A stretch of DNA of 64,000 nt from JBDGYW01 sp964580055 (GTDB lineage: Bacteria; Gemmatimonadota; Gemmatimonadetes; Gemmatimonadales; GWC2-71-9), in NCBI GenBank assembly GCA_964580055.1, contig CAZOJI010000021.1, positions 12,381 to 76,380 of the forward strand, written 5' to 3'. The first letter of the stretch is position 1; the number at the start of each line of letters is the position of its first letter. Below the pieces are notes generated by a model. That model was not told where the DNA came from. It saw nothing but the letters and a program-made list of their open reading frames with translations, and did not search any database. Of the stretch, positions 17,642-27,232 are shown piece after piece. The translations under genes were made by a program, and so were the position numbers.

Positions 17642-19871
17642 ATGTCTTATCGCAGAGTAGAAGGTCAGGACGATCCCGCGATGGGAATGGACGGTAACCG
17701 GACCGATCCTGTATGCGGCATGGCTCTCGAGCCCNNNNNNNNNNNNNNNNNNNNNNNNNNNNNNNNNNNNNNNNNNNNNNNNNNNNNNNNNNNNNNNNNN
17801 NNNNNNNNNNNNNNNNNNNNNNNNNNNNNNNNNNCCCCGGATGGTGAACGTGGAGGACGGAGCCAATCCCGAACTTGCGAACATGACGCGGCGGTTCTGG
17901 GTCAGTGCCGGGTTTACCATACCGGTGTTGTTTCTTGCGATGGGTGACATCCTGCCCGGCGGGAATCCGCTCGCAAACTGGTTTTCCGTAGAACAAATGT
18001 CGTGGGCCGAACTGGTGCTGGCTAGTCCCGTGATACTCTGGGGCGCGTACCCGTTTTTCGTGCGCGGTTGGAGATCTGTCCTGACCCGCAACTTCAACAT
18101 GTTCACGCTGATCGGCCTCGGCGTTGCAGTCTCCTATATCTATAGCCTGGTTGCGACACTCTGGCCTGGCATCTTTCCGGAGTCGTTTCGCAATGACGCC
18201 GGGGAAGTTGGTGTGTACTTCGAGGCGGCAGCCGTGATCGTGACGCTGGTGCTGTTGGGACAGATGCTCGAGCAGAGGGCGCGCAGCCGCACGGGCGCTG
18301 CCATCAAGGCATTGCTCGGGTTGGCGCCCAAGACTGCCAGACGGATCGAGCAGGATGGCACAGAGCGGGACGTACCACTCGAGCAGGTCGAGCCAAGAGA
18401 CCGCCTGCGGGTGCGACCCGGTGAAAAGGTGCCGGTCGATGGCAAAGTACTCGACGGTGTCAGCTCCGTGGACGAGTCGATGATTACGGGCGAACCGATC
18501 CCCATCGAAAAGGTAGCCGGCGACCGCGTGGTAGGAGCGACGGTTAACGGTACAGGCTCGCTCGTGATGCAAGCCGAGCGCGTCGGGGGTGAAACGCTGC
18601 TCGCCCAGATCGTCCGCATGGTTGCGGAGGCACAGAGGAGCCGGGCTCCGATCCAAAAAATGGCAGACCTCGCGGCGTCGTATTTCGTGCCTGCGGTGAT
18701 CGCCATAGCTGTCTTGACGTTTGTAGTTTGGGCCGCATTTGGGCCGCAGCCCGCCATGGCTTATGCCCTAATCAATGCGGTTGCTGTTCTGATAATCGCT
18801 TGCCCATGTGCGCTAGGGTTGGCCACGCCAATGTCCATCATGGTGGCTGCCGGCAAGGGGGCAGGGTTGGGAATGCTGTTCAAGAATGCCGAAGCGATAG
18901 AGGTGTTGCGAAAGGTGGATGTGCTCGTCGTCGACAAGACGGGCACGCTTACACTGGGCAAGCCAAAGCTGGTGTCCGTAGTGGCGCTAAACGGACAGAG
19001 CGACAAAGAACTCGTACGTGTCGCCGCAAGCCTCGAGCGCGGCAGCGAACACCCGCTTGCAGCGGCAATAGTAGAGGGAGCTGCAGAAAGAAGAATTCCT
19101 CTGGTGGACGTTGCTTCTTTTCAGTCCGTGACCGGTAAGGGGGTGAAGGGCAACGTTGGTGGCCGGACCGTGGCTCTAGGGAACGCTTCCCTGATGGAGC
19201 AGCTCGGTGTGTCCGTTGATATGGCCGAGCAGCGTGCGGAGGCGCTGCGGGCGGTGGGTCAGACCGCAATGTTCGTCGCTATCGATGATCAGGTCGCCGG
19301 CATCGTGGCGGTTGCCGACCCGATCAAGGACACGACACCACAGGCGATCGAGCGTCTTCACGACGAAGGAGTAGCTGTCACAATGCTGACGGGCGACAGC
19401 GGTACAACTGCCAATGCGGTGGCAAGGCGACTGGGTATTGACCACGTCGTTGCTGAGGTGCTGCCAGATCAAAAGTCCGATGTCGTGAAACGGCTCCAGG
19501 CTGACGGTCATGTTGTCGCGATGGCAGGCGACGGCATCAACGACGCTCCGGCGCTGGCGCAAGCCCATGTTGGCATCGCCATGGGCACCGGCACCGACGT
19601 TGCCATGGAAAGTGCTGGCGTCACGCTTGTAAAGGGTAATCTCCGCGGAATCGTGCGGGCCAGGCGACTGAGCCACGCGACGATGAGAAATATTCGTCAG
19701 AATCTCTTCTTCGCGTTTGTCTACAACAGCCTGGGCGTGCCCGTTGCGGCGGGTGTGCTGTATCCGTTTTTCGGCATTCTGCTGAGCCCGATGATCGCCG
19801 CTGCGGCGATGAGTTTCAGTTCGGTGTCGGTTATCGGAAACGCCCTGCGATTGCGGCGAGCCCGGTTATGA
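17642..19871 (+). CDS. copA: Copper-translocating P-type ATPase, interrupted by an assembly gap
   Basis: The start (ATG 17642) gives MSYRRVEGQ... then DPVCGMALEP, the beginning of a YHS/heavy-metal-binding region. After 100 N the protein resumes in another frame at about 17835 (PRMVNVEDGANPEL), which is how such ATPases continue after a CPxCGMALEP segment. Because N length is arbitrary, the frame difference is not evidence for a real frameshift. The remaining 676 residues are complete: ITGEPIP, CPC in IIACPCALGLA (Cu+ binding), DKTGTLT phosphorylation site, SEHPL, GDGINDAPALA, and YNSLG with MSFSSVSV in the last helices, the CopA pattern. It exports Cu+ from the cytoplasm to the periplasm. 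Confidence 0.9.
17735..17834. other. 100-N scaffold gap inside the copper ATPase gene
   Basis: The gap falls between two stretches that each can encode GMALEP-like sequence at an N-terminal metal-binding domain. Unlike the gap at 12995 there is no long identical flank. A short internal repeat (the GMALEP codons of two consecutive metal-binding motifs) is a plausible reason for the break. The missing sequence probably encodes the remainder of a YHS domain and a CPMHP...CPxCGM domain. Confidence 0.8.
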
Positions 19872-20091
19872 GGAGTGATAGGGCAAGAGAGAGCAGCATA
19901 GCTGTCTTCCGAGTATGTCGCATGCGGCGCTGGTGAGCCACCTTATAAAATGGCTCATTTGAGGCCGGATACCGACAGTCGATTCGATGCGTATGTTTTT
20001 TATGTTGACCGTGAAGTGCGGTCTCATTGAGATCTCCTACTTGAGATGAAGTTCGGCCTCGTGAATGGAAGCTGGAACGCCAGGGGTGTGC

Positions 20092-20309
20092 ATGCATTGG
20101 TACGATAACTGGCATGTGGGTGGAATGTGGTTTTGGTGGATCCTGATCGTTGTCGTCGTCGCTGCATTGATTTGGTTTGTTTTGGCCTCTGCAAATCGAG
20201 GCCCCAGACTTGACGCGGAGTCACCGGAGCAGGTGTTGAAACGTAGATATGCCAAGGAGAGATCGATCAAGAGACTTATGAGCGGATGTTGAACGATCTG
20301 AAGCAGTGA
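20092..20309 (+). pseudogene. Small SHOCT-domain membrane protein with an apparent one-base frameshift
   Basis: From ATG 20092 the frame encodes MHWYDNWHVGG, a hydrophobic helix (FWWILIVVVVAALIWFVLA), then ESPEQVLKRRYAK, the start of a SHOCT domain. In this frame it then degrades and stops near 20291. Shifting frame at about 20256-20258 gives EIDQETYERMLNDLKQ and a stop at 20307-20309, exactly the normal end of a SHOCT domain. One missing base would restore a protein of about 72 residues. Such miniproteins commonly sit beside copper-efflux genes. A sequencing or assembly error is as likely as a true mutation. Confidence 0.65.
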
Positions 20310-20386
20310 CTTCCAGATGAACTACTATTGACGCCTCGGCGTGCGCCCTTCGGTGGCGGGATTGGAGGGCCGCGTCTTCCAACGCC

Positions 20387-20400
20387 GGGGCATTTACCCC
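20387..20400. promoter_or_regulatory. Candidate operator palindrome GGGGCA-TT-TACCCC
   Basis: This near-perfect inverted repeat, followed by AACGG, matches the one at 16814-16827. It lies about 160 bases before the first gene of the efflux operon, and a CCCCTATAG segment follows at 20417-20425 (compare CCCCTTATAG at 16874-16883 downstream of the first copy). The recurrence in two metal-gene leaders makes coregulation likely. Confidence 0.45.
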
Positions 20401-20496
20401 AACGGCCATGTCTAATCCCCTATAGTGAACTGTCAAGCTGATTCGACTTGAACTGTAACTCTCTAGATGACAATGAGTTAGCAACAAGAACTGGTG

Positions 20497-20513
20497 TGGT
20501 CCAAAGCCTGCAA
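20497..20513 (+). promoter_or_regulatory. Possible sigma54 promoter of the efflux operon
   Basis: TGGTCCAAAGCCTGCAA keeps TGG at -24, GG-N10-GC spacing and TGCA at -12. The predicted start of transcription would be near 20523, leaving a short leader before ATG 20559. A sigma54-dependent regulator gene is encoded 6 kb upstream. The palindrome at 20387 lies about 100 bases upstream, a normal distance for an enhancer site. Support is by pattern only. Confidence 0.4.
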
Positions 20514-20558
20514 CTCGCTGTGCAGGCTGTTTTTGAACCTTCATTGGAGCAATACAAC

Positions 20559-21824
20559 ATGAAGAGAGTGTTTCTGGTGTGTCTGGCGATTGCGGGCCTG
20601 TGCATACCCAACGCGGTTTCGGGTCAGGGCTCGGGGGACACACTCTATCTCAATACGGCTTTGGAACTCGCCCGCGAGGCCAACCCGATGCTTCAGGCGA
20701 CACGCCTCCGGGCTGGCGCGGCTCTAGAGCGGGTCCCGCAGGCAGGGGCCTGGTCTGATCCGATGCTCTCGCTCGGCCTGATGAACCGTGTTGCTGGCAC
20801 CTTTGGTGCGAGCGTCCCGATGTCGCAGAACACGATTCAGCTAACGCAGCGTTTTCCCTGGCCGGGCAAGCTCGGGTTCAATCAGGAACGAGCGCGCAGC
20901 CTAGCTGATGCTGCAAGACTCGATTCTGAAGAGTCGGAAGTTGCGTTGCTTGCGCGGGTGCAAACCATCTACTACCGCCTGGCGTTCATCGACCGGTCCA
21001 TAGAGATCATGGAGGAGACCCGGGACCTTCTCCGGAACCTCCACGACGTGTCGTCGGGCATGTACGCGGTAGGAAGTGCACAGCAACAGGACGTGCTGCG
21101 GGCTCAGGTATCGGTTGCTCAGATGACTGAAGACATAACGGTCATGGAGCAGAACAGAGTCGCAATGGCGTCTCGCTTGAATGCTCTTTTGGGACGGGAC
21201 GCTACTGTAGCGATTGGCGCGTTGGAGCTTCCTCCGGTCAGTGATCCACTTCCTTCCGCAGAGACACTCTTCGCTGCCGCGACGGAACGAAGGCCCGCTC
21301 TCCTGGCTGCCGCGAAGCGTACGCAAGCGGCGGACGCCGGGTACCGAGCTGCACGCCGGACAATGTATCCGGACTTGACCGTAACACTTGGCTACGGACA
21401 GCGGCCCGACTTCGAGGATCTCGCCACAGTGATGGTGGGTTTCAGTCTGCCGGTGTTCGCAGGCTCTCGACAGTTGCCGCTCAGACGTGAGATGCAGGCG
21501 AGAACTGCCGTGGCCGAGGCGAGGGCTTTGGATCTCCAGAACGAAACGTTCGCTCGACTTGCGGAGTTACGAGCCGCAGCGGAACGGGCCAGGAAGCTCT
21601 CCAGCCTCTACGCCACCGCGGTGATACCTCAATCCGAGGCTGCCGTGGAGGCGGCCCTCTCGGCGTATCGCGTCGGCTCCGTGGATTTCCAGGCCCTCGT
21701 TGAAAATCAATTGACCGTCAACCGCTATGCAATTCAGCAGGTTCAGCTCTTCGCCGACTATCACACGGCTGTGGCCGAGATAAGAGCCCTTATCGGGAAC
21801 GACTTGGAGGAAGAAGATGAATAG
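20559..21824 (+). CDS. TolC-family outer-membrane efflux protein (CusC-type)
   Basis: ATG 20559 follows TTGGAGC and starts a clean signal peptide (MKRVFLVCLAIAGLCIPNAV, cleavage before QGSG), so the 37 extra residues of the frame from 20448 are not part of the protein. The mature protein of about 400 residues shows the two TolC/OEP repeats: AREANPMLQATRLRAGAAL near the N-terminus, TQRFPWPGKLGFNQERA, and a second long coiled region ending AVAEIRALIG. It forms the outer-membrane channel for the adaptor and pump encoded next; its stop overlaps the adaptor start by 8 bases. Confidence 0.88.
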   Translation: MKRVFLVCLAIAGLCIPNAVSGQGSGDTLYLNTALELAREANPMLQATRLRAGAALERVPQAGAWSDPMLSLGLMNRVAGTFGASVPMSQNTIQLTQRFPWPGKLGFNQERARSLADAARLDSEESEVALLARVQTIYYRLAFIDRSIEIMEETRDLLRNLHDVSSGMYAVGSAQQQDVLRAQVSVAQMTEDITVMEQNRVAMASRLNALLGRDATVAIGALELPPVSDPLPSAETLFAAATERRPALLAAAKRTQAADAGYRAARRTMYPDLTVTLGYGQRPDFEDLATVMVGFSLPVFAGSRQLPLRREMQARTAVAEARALDLQNETFARLAELRAAAERARKLSSLYATAVIPQSEAAVEAALSAYRVGSVDFQALVENQLTVNRYAIQQVQLFADYHTAVAEIRALIGNDLEEEDE

Positions 21825-23133
21825 GCTCGCTATGCCTTTAGCTGCCGCGGCCATTCTCATGGCTGCCTGTGGTGGGGAGCAAGACGACGGCGCCGCGACG
21901 AAAAATATGGGCGCCGATGAGCACGCTTCGCCCCCTGCCGGCGAACACGCTGCCGAACCGGCGGACGCTGCACAGGAAGCAGAGTCGCCGATGGAGGGGA
22001 TGACTGCCGAGGAGCATGCGATGCATATGGGTGGCGGGGGCGGAGCCACCGACAGCACTGGGGCAGCGATCAGAAACCCGGTTCATCTGAGCCCCGATCA
22101 GAGGAACTCGTTGGGAATCGTGTATACGAGTGTTGGCCGTACGACATTGAGCCGCTCCATCCGTACCGTTGGCCACATCGATGCTGCGGAGCACAACATC
22201 GCAGAAGTGACTCCGAAAATCGACGGTTTCGTCGAAGAGTTGTTCGTAGCTACAACCGGAGAGTCGGTTCGTGCGGGTCAACCGCTTCTCAGGCTCTACA
22301 GCCCCCAACTCGTCGCCACACAAGAAGAACTGCTTACTGCTCGCAGGCTTGTGGACCGCGTCGATTCAACTGCCGGAGATGCTTGGGAAAACGCGAGAGC
22401 CATGTTGGAAGCGGCGCGGCGAAGGTTGGGCTATTGGGACATCACCGCCCAACAGATCGATGAAATCGAAGCCACAGGCACGGCCACGAAGACAATGACG
22501 CTCGTGGCACCAAGGTCGGGAATCGTACTCGAGAAGTCCGTTCTCGCAGGCCAACGGATAAGAGCCGGCACGGTGCTGTACCGAATTGCTGACCTGAACG
22601 AGGTCTGGATCGAGGGTGAATTGTTCGAGCAGGACCTCCAACACGTCCATGTTGGGGCCATGGCGCACATCGATGTGTCGGCCTATCCCGGTTCGCATGT
22701 AATGGGTCGCGTCAGCTTCGTTTATCCCACCGTTGACCCGGATACGCGCACCAACAGGGTGAGGGTGTCGGTGGCAAATCGTGATCTGCGGCTCAAGCCG
22801 GGCATGTTTGCCACGATTCACTTCGACGCGGTGGTCGGAGAGGACATCATCGCGGTGCCAACCGAGGCGGTTCTCGTTACAGGAGAACGCAACCTGGTGT
22901 TCGTCCGGCAGGAGGACGGGATGCTGTATTCCCGTGAGATCACTCTCGGGGCGAGAGCAGGGGACGGTGTACATGTGATCGACGGCTTGCACGAGGGGGA
23001 AGTGATCGTGGCCTCTGCGAATTTCCTGGTTGACGCTGAGTCACGCCTGGCGAGCGCCGGGGCCATGGCGGGTATGGATCACGGTGATCAGGGTGAAGAA
23101 GAACAGCCTGCAACGGAGCACCAACATGATTAG
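21817..23133 (+). CDS. cusB: RND efflux periplasmic adaptor (CusB-type) lipoprotein
   Basis: The 438-residue protein has a lipobox (AAILMAACGG), a Met/His-rich leader (HASPPAGEH, MEGMTAEEHAMHMGG) that probably binds copper or silver, and the standard adaptor core: IAEVTPKIDGFVEELFV (lipoyl half), a helical hairpin (RRLVDRVDSTAGDAWENARA), LVAPRSGIVLEKSVL (second lipoyl half), the beta barrel with RIADLNEVWIEGELFE, and a membrane-proximal domain. A C-terminal MAGMDHGD...HQHD tail adds more metal ligands. It links the TolC-type channel and the CusA-type pump; overlaps of 8 bases on both sides indicate a tight operon. Confidence 0.9.
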   Translation: MNRLAMPLAAAAILMAACGGEQDDGAATKNMGADEHASPPAGEHAAEPADAAQEAESPMEGMTAEEHAMHMGGGGGATDSTGAAIRNPVHLSPDQRNSLGIVYTSVGRTTLSRSIRTVGHIDAAEHNIAEVTPKIDGFVEELFVATTGESVRAGQPLLRLYSPQLVATQEELLTARRLVDRVDSTAGDAWENARAMLEAARRRLGYWDITAQQIDEIEATGTATKTMTLVAPRSGIVLEKSVLAGQRIRAGTVLYRIADLNEVWIEGELFEQDLQHVHVGAMAHIDVSAYPGSHVMGRVSFVYPTVDPDTRTNRVRVSVANRDLRLKPGMFATIHFDAVVGEDIIAVPTEAVLVTGERNLVFVRQEDGMLYSREITLGARAGDGVHVIDGLHEGEVIVASANFLVDAESRLASAGAMAGMDHGDQGEEEQPATEHQHD

Positions 23134-26100
23134 CAAGATCATCGCCTGGTCGATACAGAACCGCTTCCTCGTGTTGCTCGCAACCGTAGCCGTACTCGCG
23201 GGCGGCGTAATGGCAATGCGTTCGACTCCGCTCGACGCGATTCCCGATCTCTCGGATGTGCAAGTAATCATCCAGACCGACTTTCGCGATCAGGCACCAC
23301 AGATCGTCGAAGATCAGGTCACATACCCCATCGCCTCCGAGATGCTCAAGGTGCCGGGGGCCCGTGTCGTGCGAGGCTATTCGTTCTTCGGTCTGAGTCT
23401 CGTCTACGTGATATTCGAGGACGGAACCGATATCTACTGGGCGCGATCCCGTGTGCTGGAGTACTTGAACGGTATTCGCCAGGATCTGCCACCGGGCGGC
23501 GAGCCGGCTTTGGGTCCTGATGCCACAGGCGTGGGTTGGGTCTACGAGTACGTGCTCGAGTCGGAGAATCACGATCTGGCTGAGCTTCGCTCACTGCAGG
23601 ACTGGTATGTCCGCTACCAACTGACATCGGTGCCGGGCGTCTCCGAGGTAGCCTCCGTCGGCGGCTTCGTGAGGCAGTATCAGGTCGAACTCGATCCGGA
23701 GCGGCTGCGCGCATTCAACATACCGGCCACGCGGGTGTCCGAGGCGATAGCAACACGCAATGTGGACATAGGGGCACGCGTACTCGAGATGGGCGGCCGT
23801 GAGTACATGATCCGCGGACTCGGTTACCTGGAGGGTGTCGAGGACATCGGCAACGTAACAGTTGGTGCGAGTGCCGACGGCACCCCTATTCGTGTTGCGG
23901 ACGTCGCCACGATACAACTTGGCCCCGCACCCCGGCGCGGCTCGGCCGAATTCAACGGCAGGGGTGAGGTTGTGGCCGGCATCGTGGTGATGCGGTTCGG
24001 GTCTGATGCGCTTGGCACGATCGAAGCCGTTAAGGAGCGCGTGGCCGAGATTCAGGAGGGACTCCCTGAGGGAGTGAGGATAACTACGGCCTATGACCGC
24101 AGCGACTTGATCCAACGGGCGATTCATACGCTCAGGGAGAAGCTGATCGAAGAGTCGCTGATCGTAGCCGCAATCGCTGTGCTCTTTCTGCTGCATGCAC
24201 GGTCAGCTCTCGTGGCGATTGTCACGCTGCCTCTCGGAATCCTGATGTCGTTCATAGTGATGCGGTTAATTGGTGTGAACGCCAACATCATGAGCCTCGG
24301 CGGGATAGCGATCGCGATCGGTGCGATGGTGGACGCCGCGATCGTGATGATCGAGAACATGCACAAGCACATCGAGCGAGATGATGGAAAGCGCGATCGC
24401 TGGGAGATCGTACTGGAGAGCGCAAAACAAGTGGGGCCTCCGCTATTCTTCTCGCTGTTGATCATCACATTCAGCTTCCTGCCGGTCTTCTCGCTGGAGC
24501 AACAGGAGGGCAGGCTCTTCAAGCCGCTCGCCTTCACCAAGACATTCGCAATGGCGAGTTCGGCTTTGCTCTCCATCACCTTGGTGCCGGTGCTGATGGG
24601 ATATCTCATCAAAGGCAAGATCCTGCCCGAGGGAAGAAATCCGCTCAACAGGGCATTGCAGTGGGCCTACCGGCCAATCATAAGGTTCGCTACACATCAC
24701 CCGTGGCCCGTTGTTGTCTTCGCGGTGCTGGCGCTGGGAGCAACTGTTTTGCCTTGGCGTCAACTCGGGAGCGAATTCATGCCTCCGCTCAAGGAAGGCT
24801 CGATTCTGTACATGCCCACTACGATACCGGGTATCTCGATCGCACAAGCACGCGAGGTCATGCAGGTCCAGGACAGCATTCTGATGGAATTCCCCGAGGT
24901 CGAGACGGTGCTCGGCAAGGTCGGCCGCGCGAACACAGCTACGGACCCGGCACCGCTCGCGATGTGGGAGACGACAATCACGCTCAAACCCCAGGACGAA
25001 TGGCGATCCGGAGTCACGTACGAGCAGCTCATATCCGAGATGGACCAGGCAACTCTACTCCCTGGCATCACCAACTCCTGGACCATGCCGATCAAGGGTC
25101 GCATAGACATGCTGGCGACTGGTATTCGCACGCCGGTGGGCATCAAGATCTTCGGTCCGGACCTCGACACACTGCAGAGGTTGGGCGAACAGGTGGAGCG
25201 CGTGATTCAGAACGTGCCGGGCACGCGAAGCGCTTTCGCCGAACGTGGCGTGTCGGGCTTCTACGTGGATATCGACATCGACCGCGAAGAGGCCGCTCGG
25301 TACGGCTTGAACGCGGGGGACATTCACGGCGCCGTGATGGCAACGGTCGGAGGCACGAACGCGGCGATCACAGTCGAAGGGCGGGAGCGGTATGCCGTCA
25401 ACGTGCGGTACCCGCGTGAACTCCGAGACAATGTAGACAAGCTCAAGGAAGTGATCATTCCAGCTCCGAGAGGAGTGCAGATCCCTCTGGGTCAGTTGGC
25501 AGATGTCAGAGTCGTGCGGGGGCCCGCCACCGTTAAGACGGAGAATGCATTTCCCGTCACGACGATCTTCGTGGACATCGATGACCCCGATGTCGGCGGC
25601 TACGTCCGGACTGCCCAGCAAGCTGTTCGTGAGCAAATCACGCTGCCGGCCGGCTACACCCTAATATGGAGCGGGCAGTACGAGTTCATGCAACGCGTCG
25701 TGCAGAAGCTGCGTGTCGTGGTCCCGGTGACGTTGGGAATCATCTTCCTGCTGCTCTACCTCAATTTCAGAGGCGTGGTCGAACCGTTGATTGTGATGCT
25801 GGCGCTCCCGTTCTCACTGGTTGGCGGCGTGTGGTACCTCTTGTTGTTGGGATACAACACCAGTGTCGCGGTGTGGATCGGGTTCATTGCCCTGGCGGGT
25901 GTGGCTGCGGAGACGGGTGTGGTGATGCTCATCTACCTCGATGAGGCGTTCAACGATCGCGTCGCTGCCGGACGCATGAATGACTCCGAAGACGTTGCGG
26001 CAGCGGTTATCGAGGGTGCACTCGAACGTCTCCGGCCAAAGATGATGACGGTGATCGCGATCATGGCTGGACTGGCGCCAATCATGTGGAGTACTGGCGC

Positions 26101-26287
26101 AGGTGCCGATGTCATGAAGCGTATTGCGTCGCCGATGATCGGTGGTATGGTCAGCGCCACCGTGCTTACGCTCATAGTGATACCTGCCATCTACTCGCTG
26201 TGGCGCTCGTGGCAAGTCTCCCAAAGACCTCAACGTCTAATAGGTGAATCCATCAAGGACGATCTTGGCCTCGCGTCATTAGACTAG
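23126..26287 (+). CDS. cusA: Heavy-metal RND efflux pump (CusA-type)
   Basis: ATG 23126 overlaps the adaptor stop and begins MISKIIAWSIQNRFLVLL, the usual start of HME-RND pumps; the frame upstream is inside the adaptor gene. Of 1053 residues, twelve membrane helices and two large periplasmic domains are expected. The fourth helix has GAMVDAAIVMIEN with the proton-relay Asp, the HME signature. YMPTT and IDMLATG keep Met residues at positions used by E. coli CusA to hold Cu+/Ag+. It pumps monovalent copper or silver, by analogy, from periplasm or cytoplasm through the adaptor and channel. Confidence 0.92.
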   Translation: MISKIIAWSIQNRFLVLLATVAVLAGGVMAMRSTPLDAIPDLSDVQVIIQTDFRDQAPQIVEDQVTYPIASEMLKVPGARVVRGYSFFGLSLVYVIFEDGTDIYWARSRVLEYLNGIRQDLPPGGEPALGPDATGVGWVYEYVLESENHDLAELRSLQDWYVRYQLTSVPGVSEVASVGGFVRQYQVELDPERLRAFNIPATRVSEAIATRNVDIGARVLEMGGREYMIRGLGYLEGVEDIGNVTVGASADGTPIRVADVATIQLGPAPRRGSAEFNGRGEVVAGIVVMRFGSDALGTIEAVKERVAEIQEGLPEGVRITTAYDRSDLIQRAIHTLREKLIEESLIVAAIAVLFLLHARSALVAIVTLPLGILMSFIVMRLIGVNANIMSLGGIAIAIGAMVDAAIVMIENMHKHIERDDGKRDRWEIVLESAKQVGPPLFFSLLIITFSFLPVFSLEQQEGRLFKPLAFTKTFAMASSALLSITLVPVLMGYLIKGKILPEGRNPLNRALQWAYRPIIRFATHHPWPVVVFAVLALGATVLPWRQLGSEFMPPLKEGSILYMPTTIPGISIAQAREVMQVQDSILMEFPEVETVLGKVGRANTATDPAPLAMWETTITLKPQDEWRSGVTYEQLISEMDQATLLPGITNSWTMPIKGRIDMLATGIRTPVGIKIFGPDLDTLQRLGEQVERVIQNVPGTRSAFAERGVSGFYVDIDIDREEAARYGLNAGDIHGAVMATVGGTNAAITVEGRERYAVNVRYPRELRDNVDKLKEVIIPAPRGVQIPLGQLADVRVVRGPATVKTENAFPVTTIFVDIDDPDVGGYVRTAQQAVREQITLPAGYTLIWSGQYEFMQRVVQKLRVVVPVTLGIIFLLLYLNFRGVVEPLIVMLALPFSLVGGVWYLLLLGYNTSVAVWIGFIALAGVAAETGVVMLIYLDEAFNDRVAAGRMNDSEDVAAAVIEGALERLRPKMMTVIAIMAGLAPIMWSTGAGADVMKRIASPMIGGMVSATVLTLIVIPAIYSLWRSWQVSQRPQRLIGESIKDDLGLASLD

Positions 26288-26296
26288 GAGGTGAAC

Positions 26297-26392
26297 ATGA
26301 GTGAGATAGTTGCTAGCAGGGCGATCGTGCGACTCGAGGTGCTAGATAGGACCGCGCGGACACTCAAGGAGAGTCGAAATGGAGACTCATAG
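26297..26392 (+). CDS. Possible 31-residue ORF with strong ribosome-binding site
   Basis: ATG 26297 is preceded by TAGGAGGTGAAC, one of the best Shine-Dalgarno matches in the window. The frame encodes 31 residues (MSEIVASRAIVRLEVL...) and stops at 26390-26392, overlapping the ATG of the lipoprotein gene at 26379. It has no recognisable domain. It may be a leader peptide coupling translation of the lipoprotein to the pump, or a remnant of a lost gene. Low confidence as a functional protein. Confidence 0.3.
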   Translation: MSEIVASRAIVRLEVLDRTARTLKESRNGDS

Positions 26393-26924
26393 GAACTACA
26401 TCGGTTTGTTGGCCGGAGCCGCTCTTCTGTTGATGGCTTGCGGTGAGGAGATCAATGCCCCGCCCGGAGATACCGCGCTGCTTTCAGTGACCCCGGTGGG
26501 CGGTGCAACGGATGTCGATCCCAATACTCCGGTGACACTTGAGTTCGAACACGCCATGCACGCTGACATGTACGTTGCGCTGCATGAGGGGGGAGATGTG
26601 TCCGGGGAGCTGGTCGACGGAGCCTGGACATGGTCGGATGATACGACTCGTCTCACCTTCAGGCACATGATGCCGCTCGACTCGATGTCCGACTACTGCA
26701 TCCACATCGGTGGCGGCATGATGGATGCCGAGGGTCACACGGTCGACCTAGAGCAGCACGGCCACGACATGGGTGGCGAGTGGGTGACTGAGCAGATGAT
26801 GGATCAACGGATGATGCAGGGCGGTGGAATGATGGGCGACGATGACATGTTGGGTGCCGGCGGGATATACGAAAACGGAACCTACGGGATGATCTTCACA
26901 TTCACCACTAAGGTAGGCACGTGA
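26379..26924 (+). CDS. Met/His-rich lipoprotein with Ig-like (SbsA-type) domain
   Basis: The 181-residue protein has a lipoprotein signal (GLLAGAALLLMACGE, Cys at the lipobox). The following 90 residues (SVTPVGGATDVDPNTPVTLEF...) match the Big_5/SbsA Ig-like fold that often starts with a 'P.....V....I.v.Fs' pattern. The second half is full of Met, His and Asp (MMDQRMMQGGGMMGDDDM; LEQHGHDMGGEW), consistent with copper binding at the periplasmic or outer-membrane surface. It ends the efflux operon, about 90 bases after the pump. Function as periplasmic metal sink is inferred. Confidence 0.7.
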   Translation: METHRNYIGLLAGAALLLMACGEEINAPPGDTALLSVTPVGGATDVDPNTPVTLEFEHAMHADMYVALHEGGDVSGELVDGAWTWSDDTTRLTFRHMMPLDSMSDYCIHIGGGMMDAEGHTVDLEQHGHDMGGEWVTEQMMDQRMMQGGGMMGDDDMLGAGGIYENGTYGMIFTFTTKVGT

Positions 26925-27232
26925 CATGAAACGACCTGCACAACTACGCAACGCGTCCATCGACCAACACAAAGTCTGAGCCACCAAGGACCCAAAGTCG
27001 ATTCAGGCCGAGGTAGTGGGTGCAATGCATCGAGAAATGTATAGCTTGAACTCGCGTTCGGGCCGATACGACGGCCACGTTATGTGCGGCAGTTGTGGTT
27101 GTGGTGACGCCGCTGCCCGGCCACTCGGCCACGATTGATCCTCGCCCCTCCCCACCTTTATGCTACATCCGTATCTTTGTCGACGATCTCTGGCGCAGCA
27201 TTGAGAATTGACCACGATTTGAATTCCATCGG
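26925..27232. other. Intergenic stretch without recognised content
   Basis: About 308 bases separate the lipoprotein gene from the cation exporter on the same strand. Open frames here are short and do not resemble known proteins. I see no palindrome like those at 16814 and 20387, so the exporter may be controlled separately from the copper cluster. Confidence 0.6.

Noticed and set aside
17579..17947. Open frame across the second N gap
   Set aside because: The pre-gap part belongs to the ATPase, the post-gap part is out of the conserved frame.
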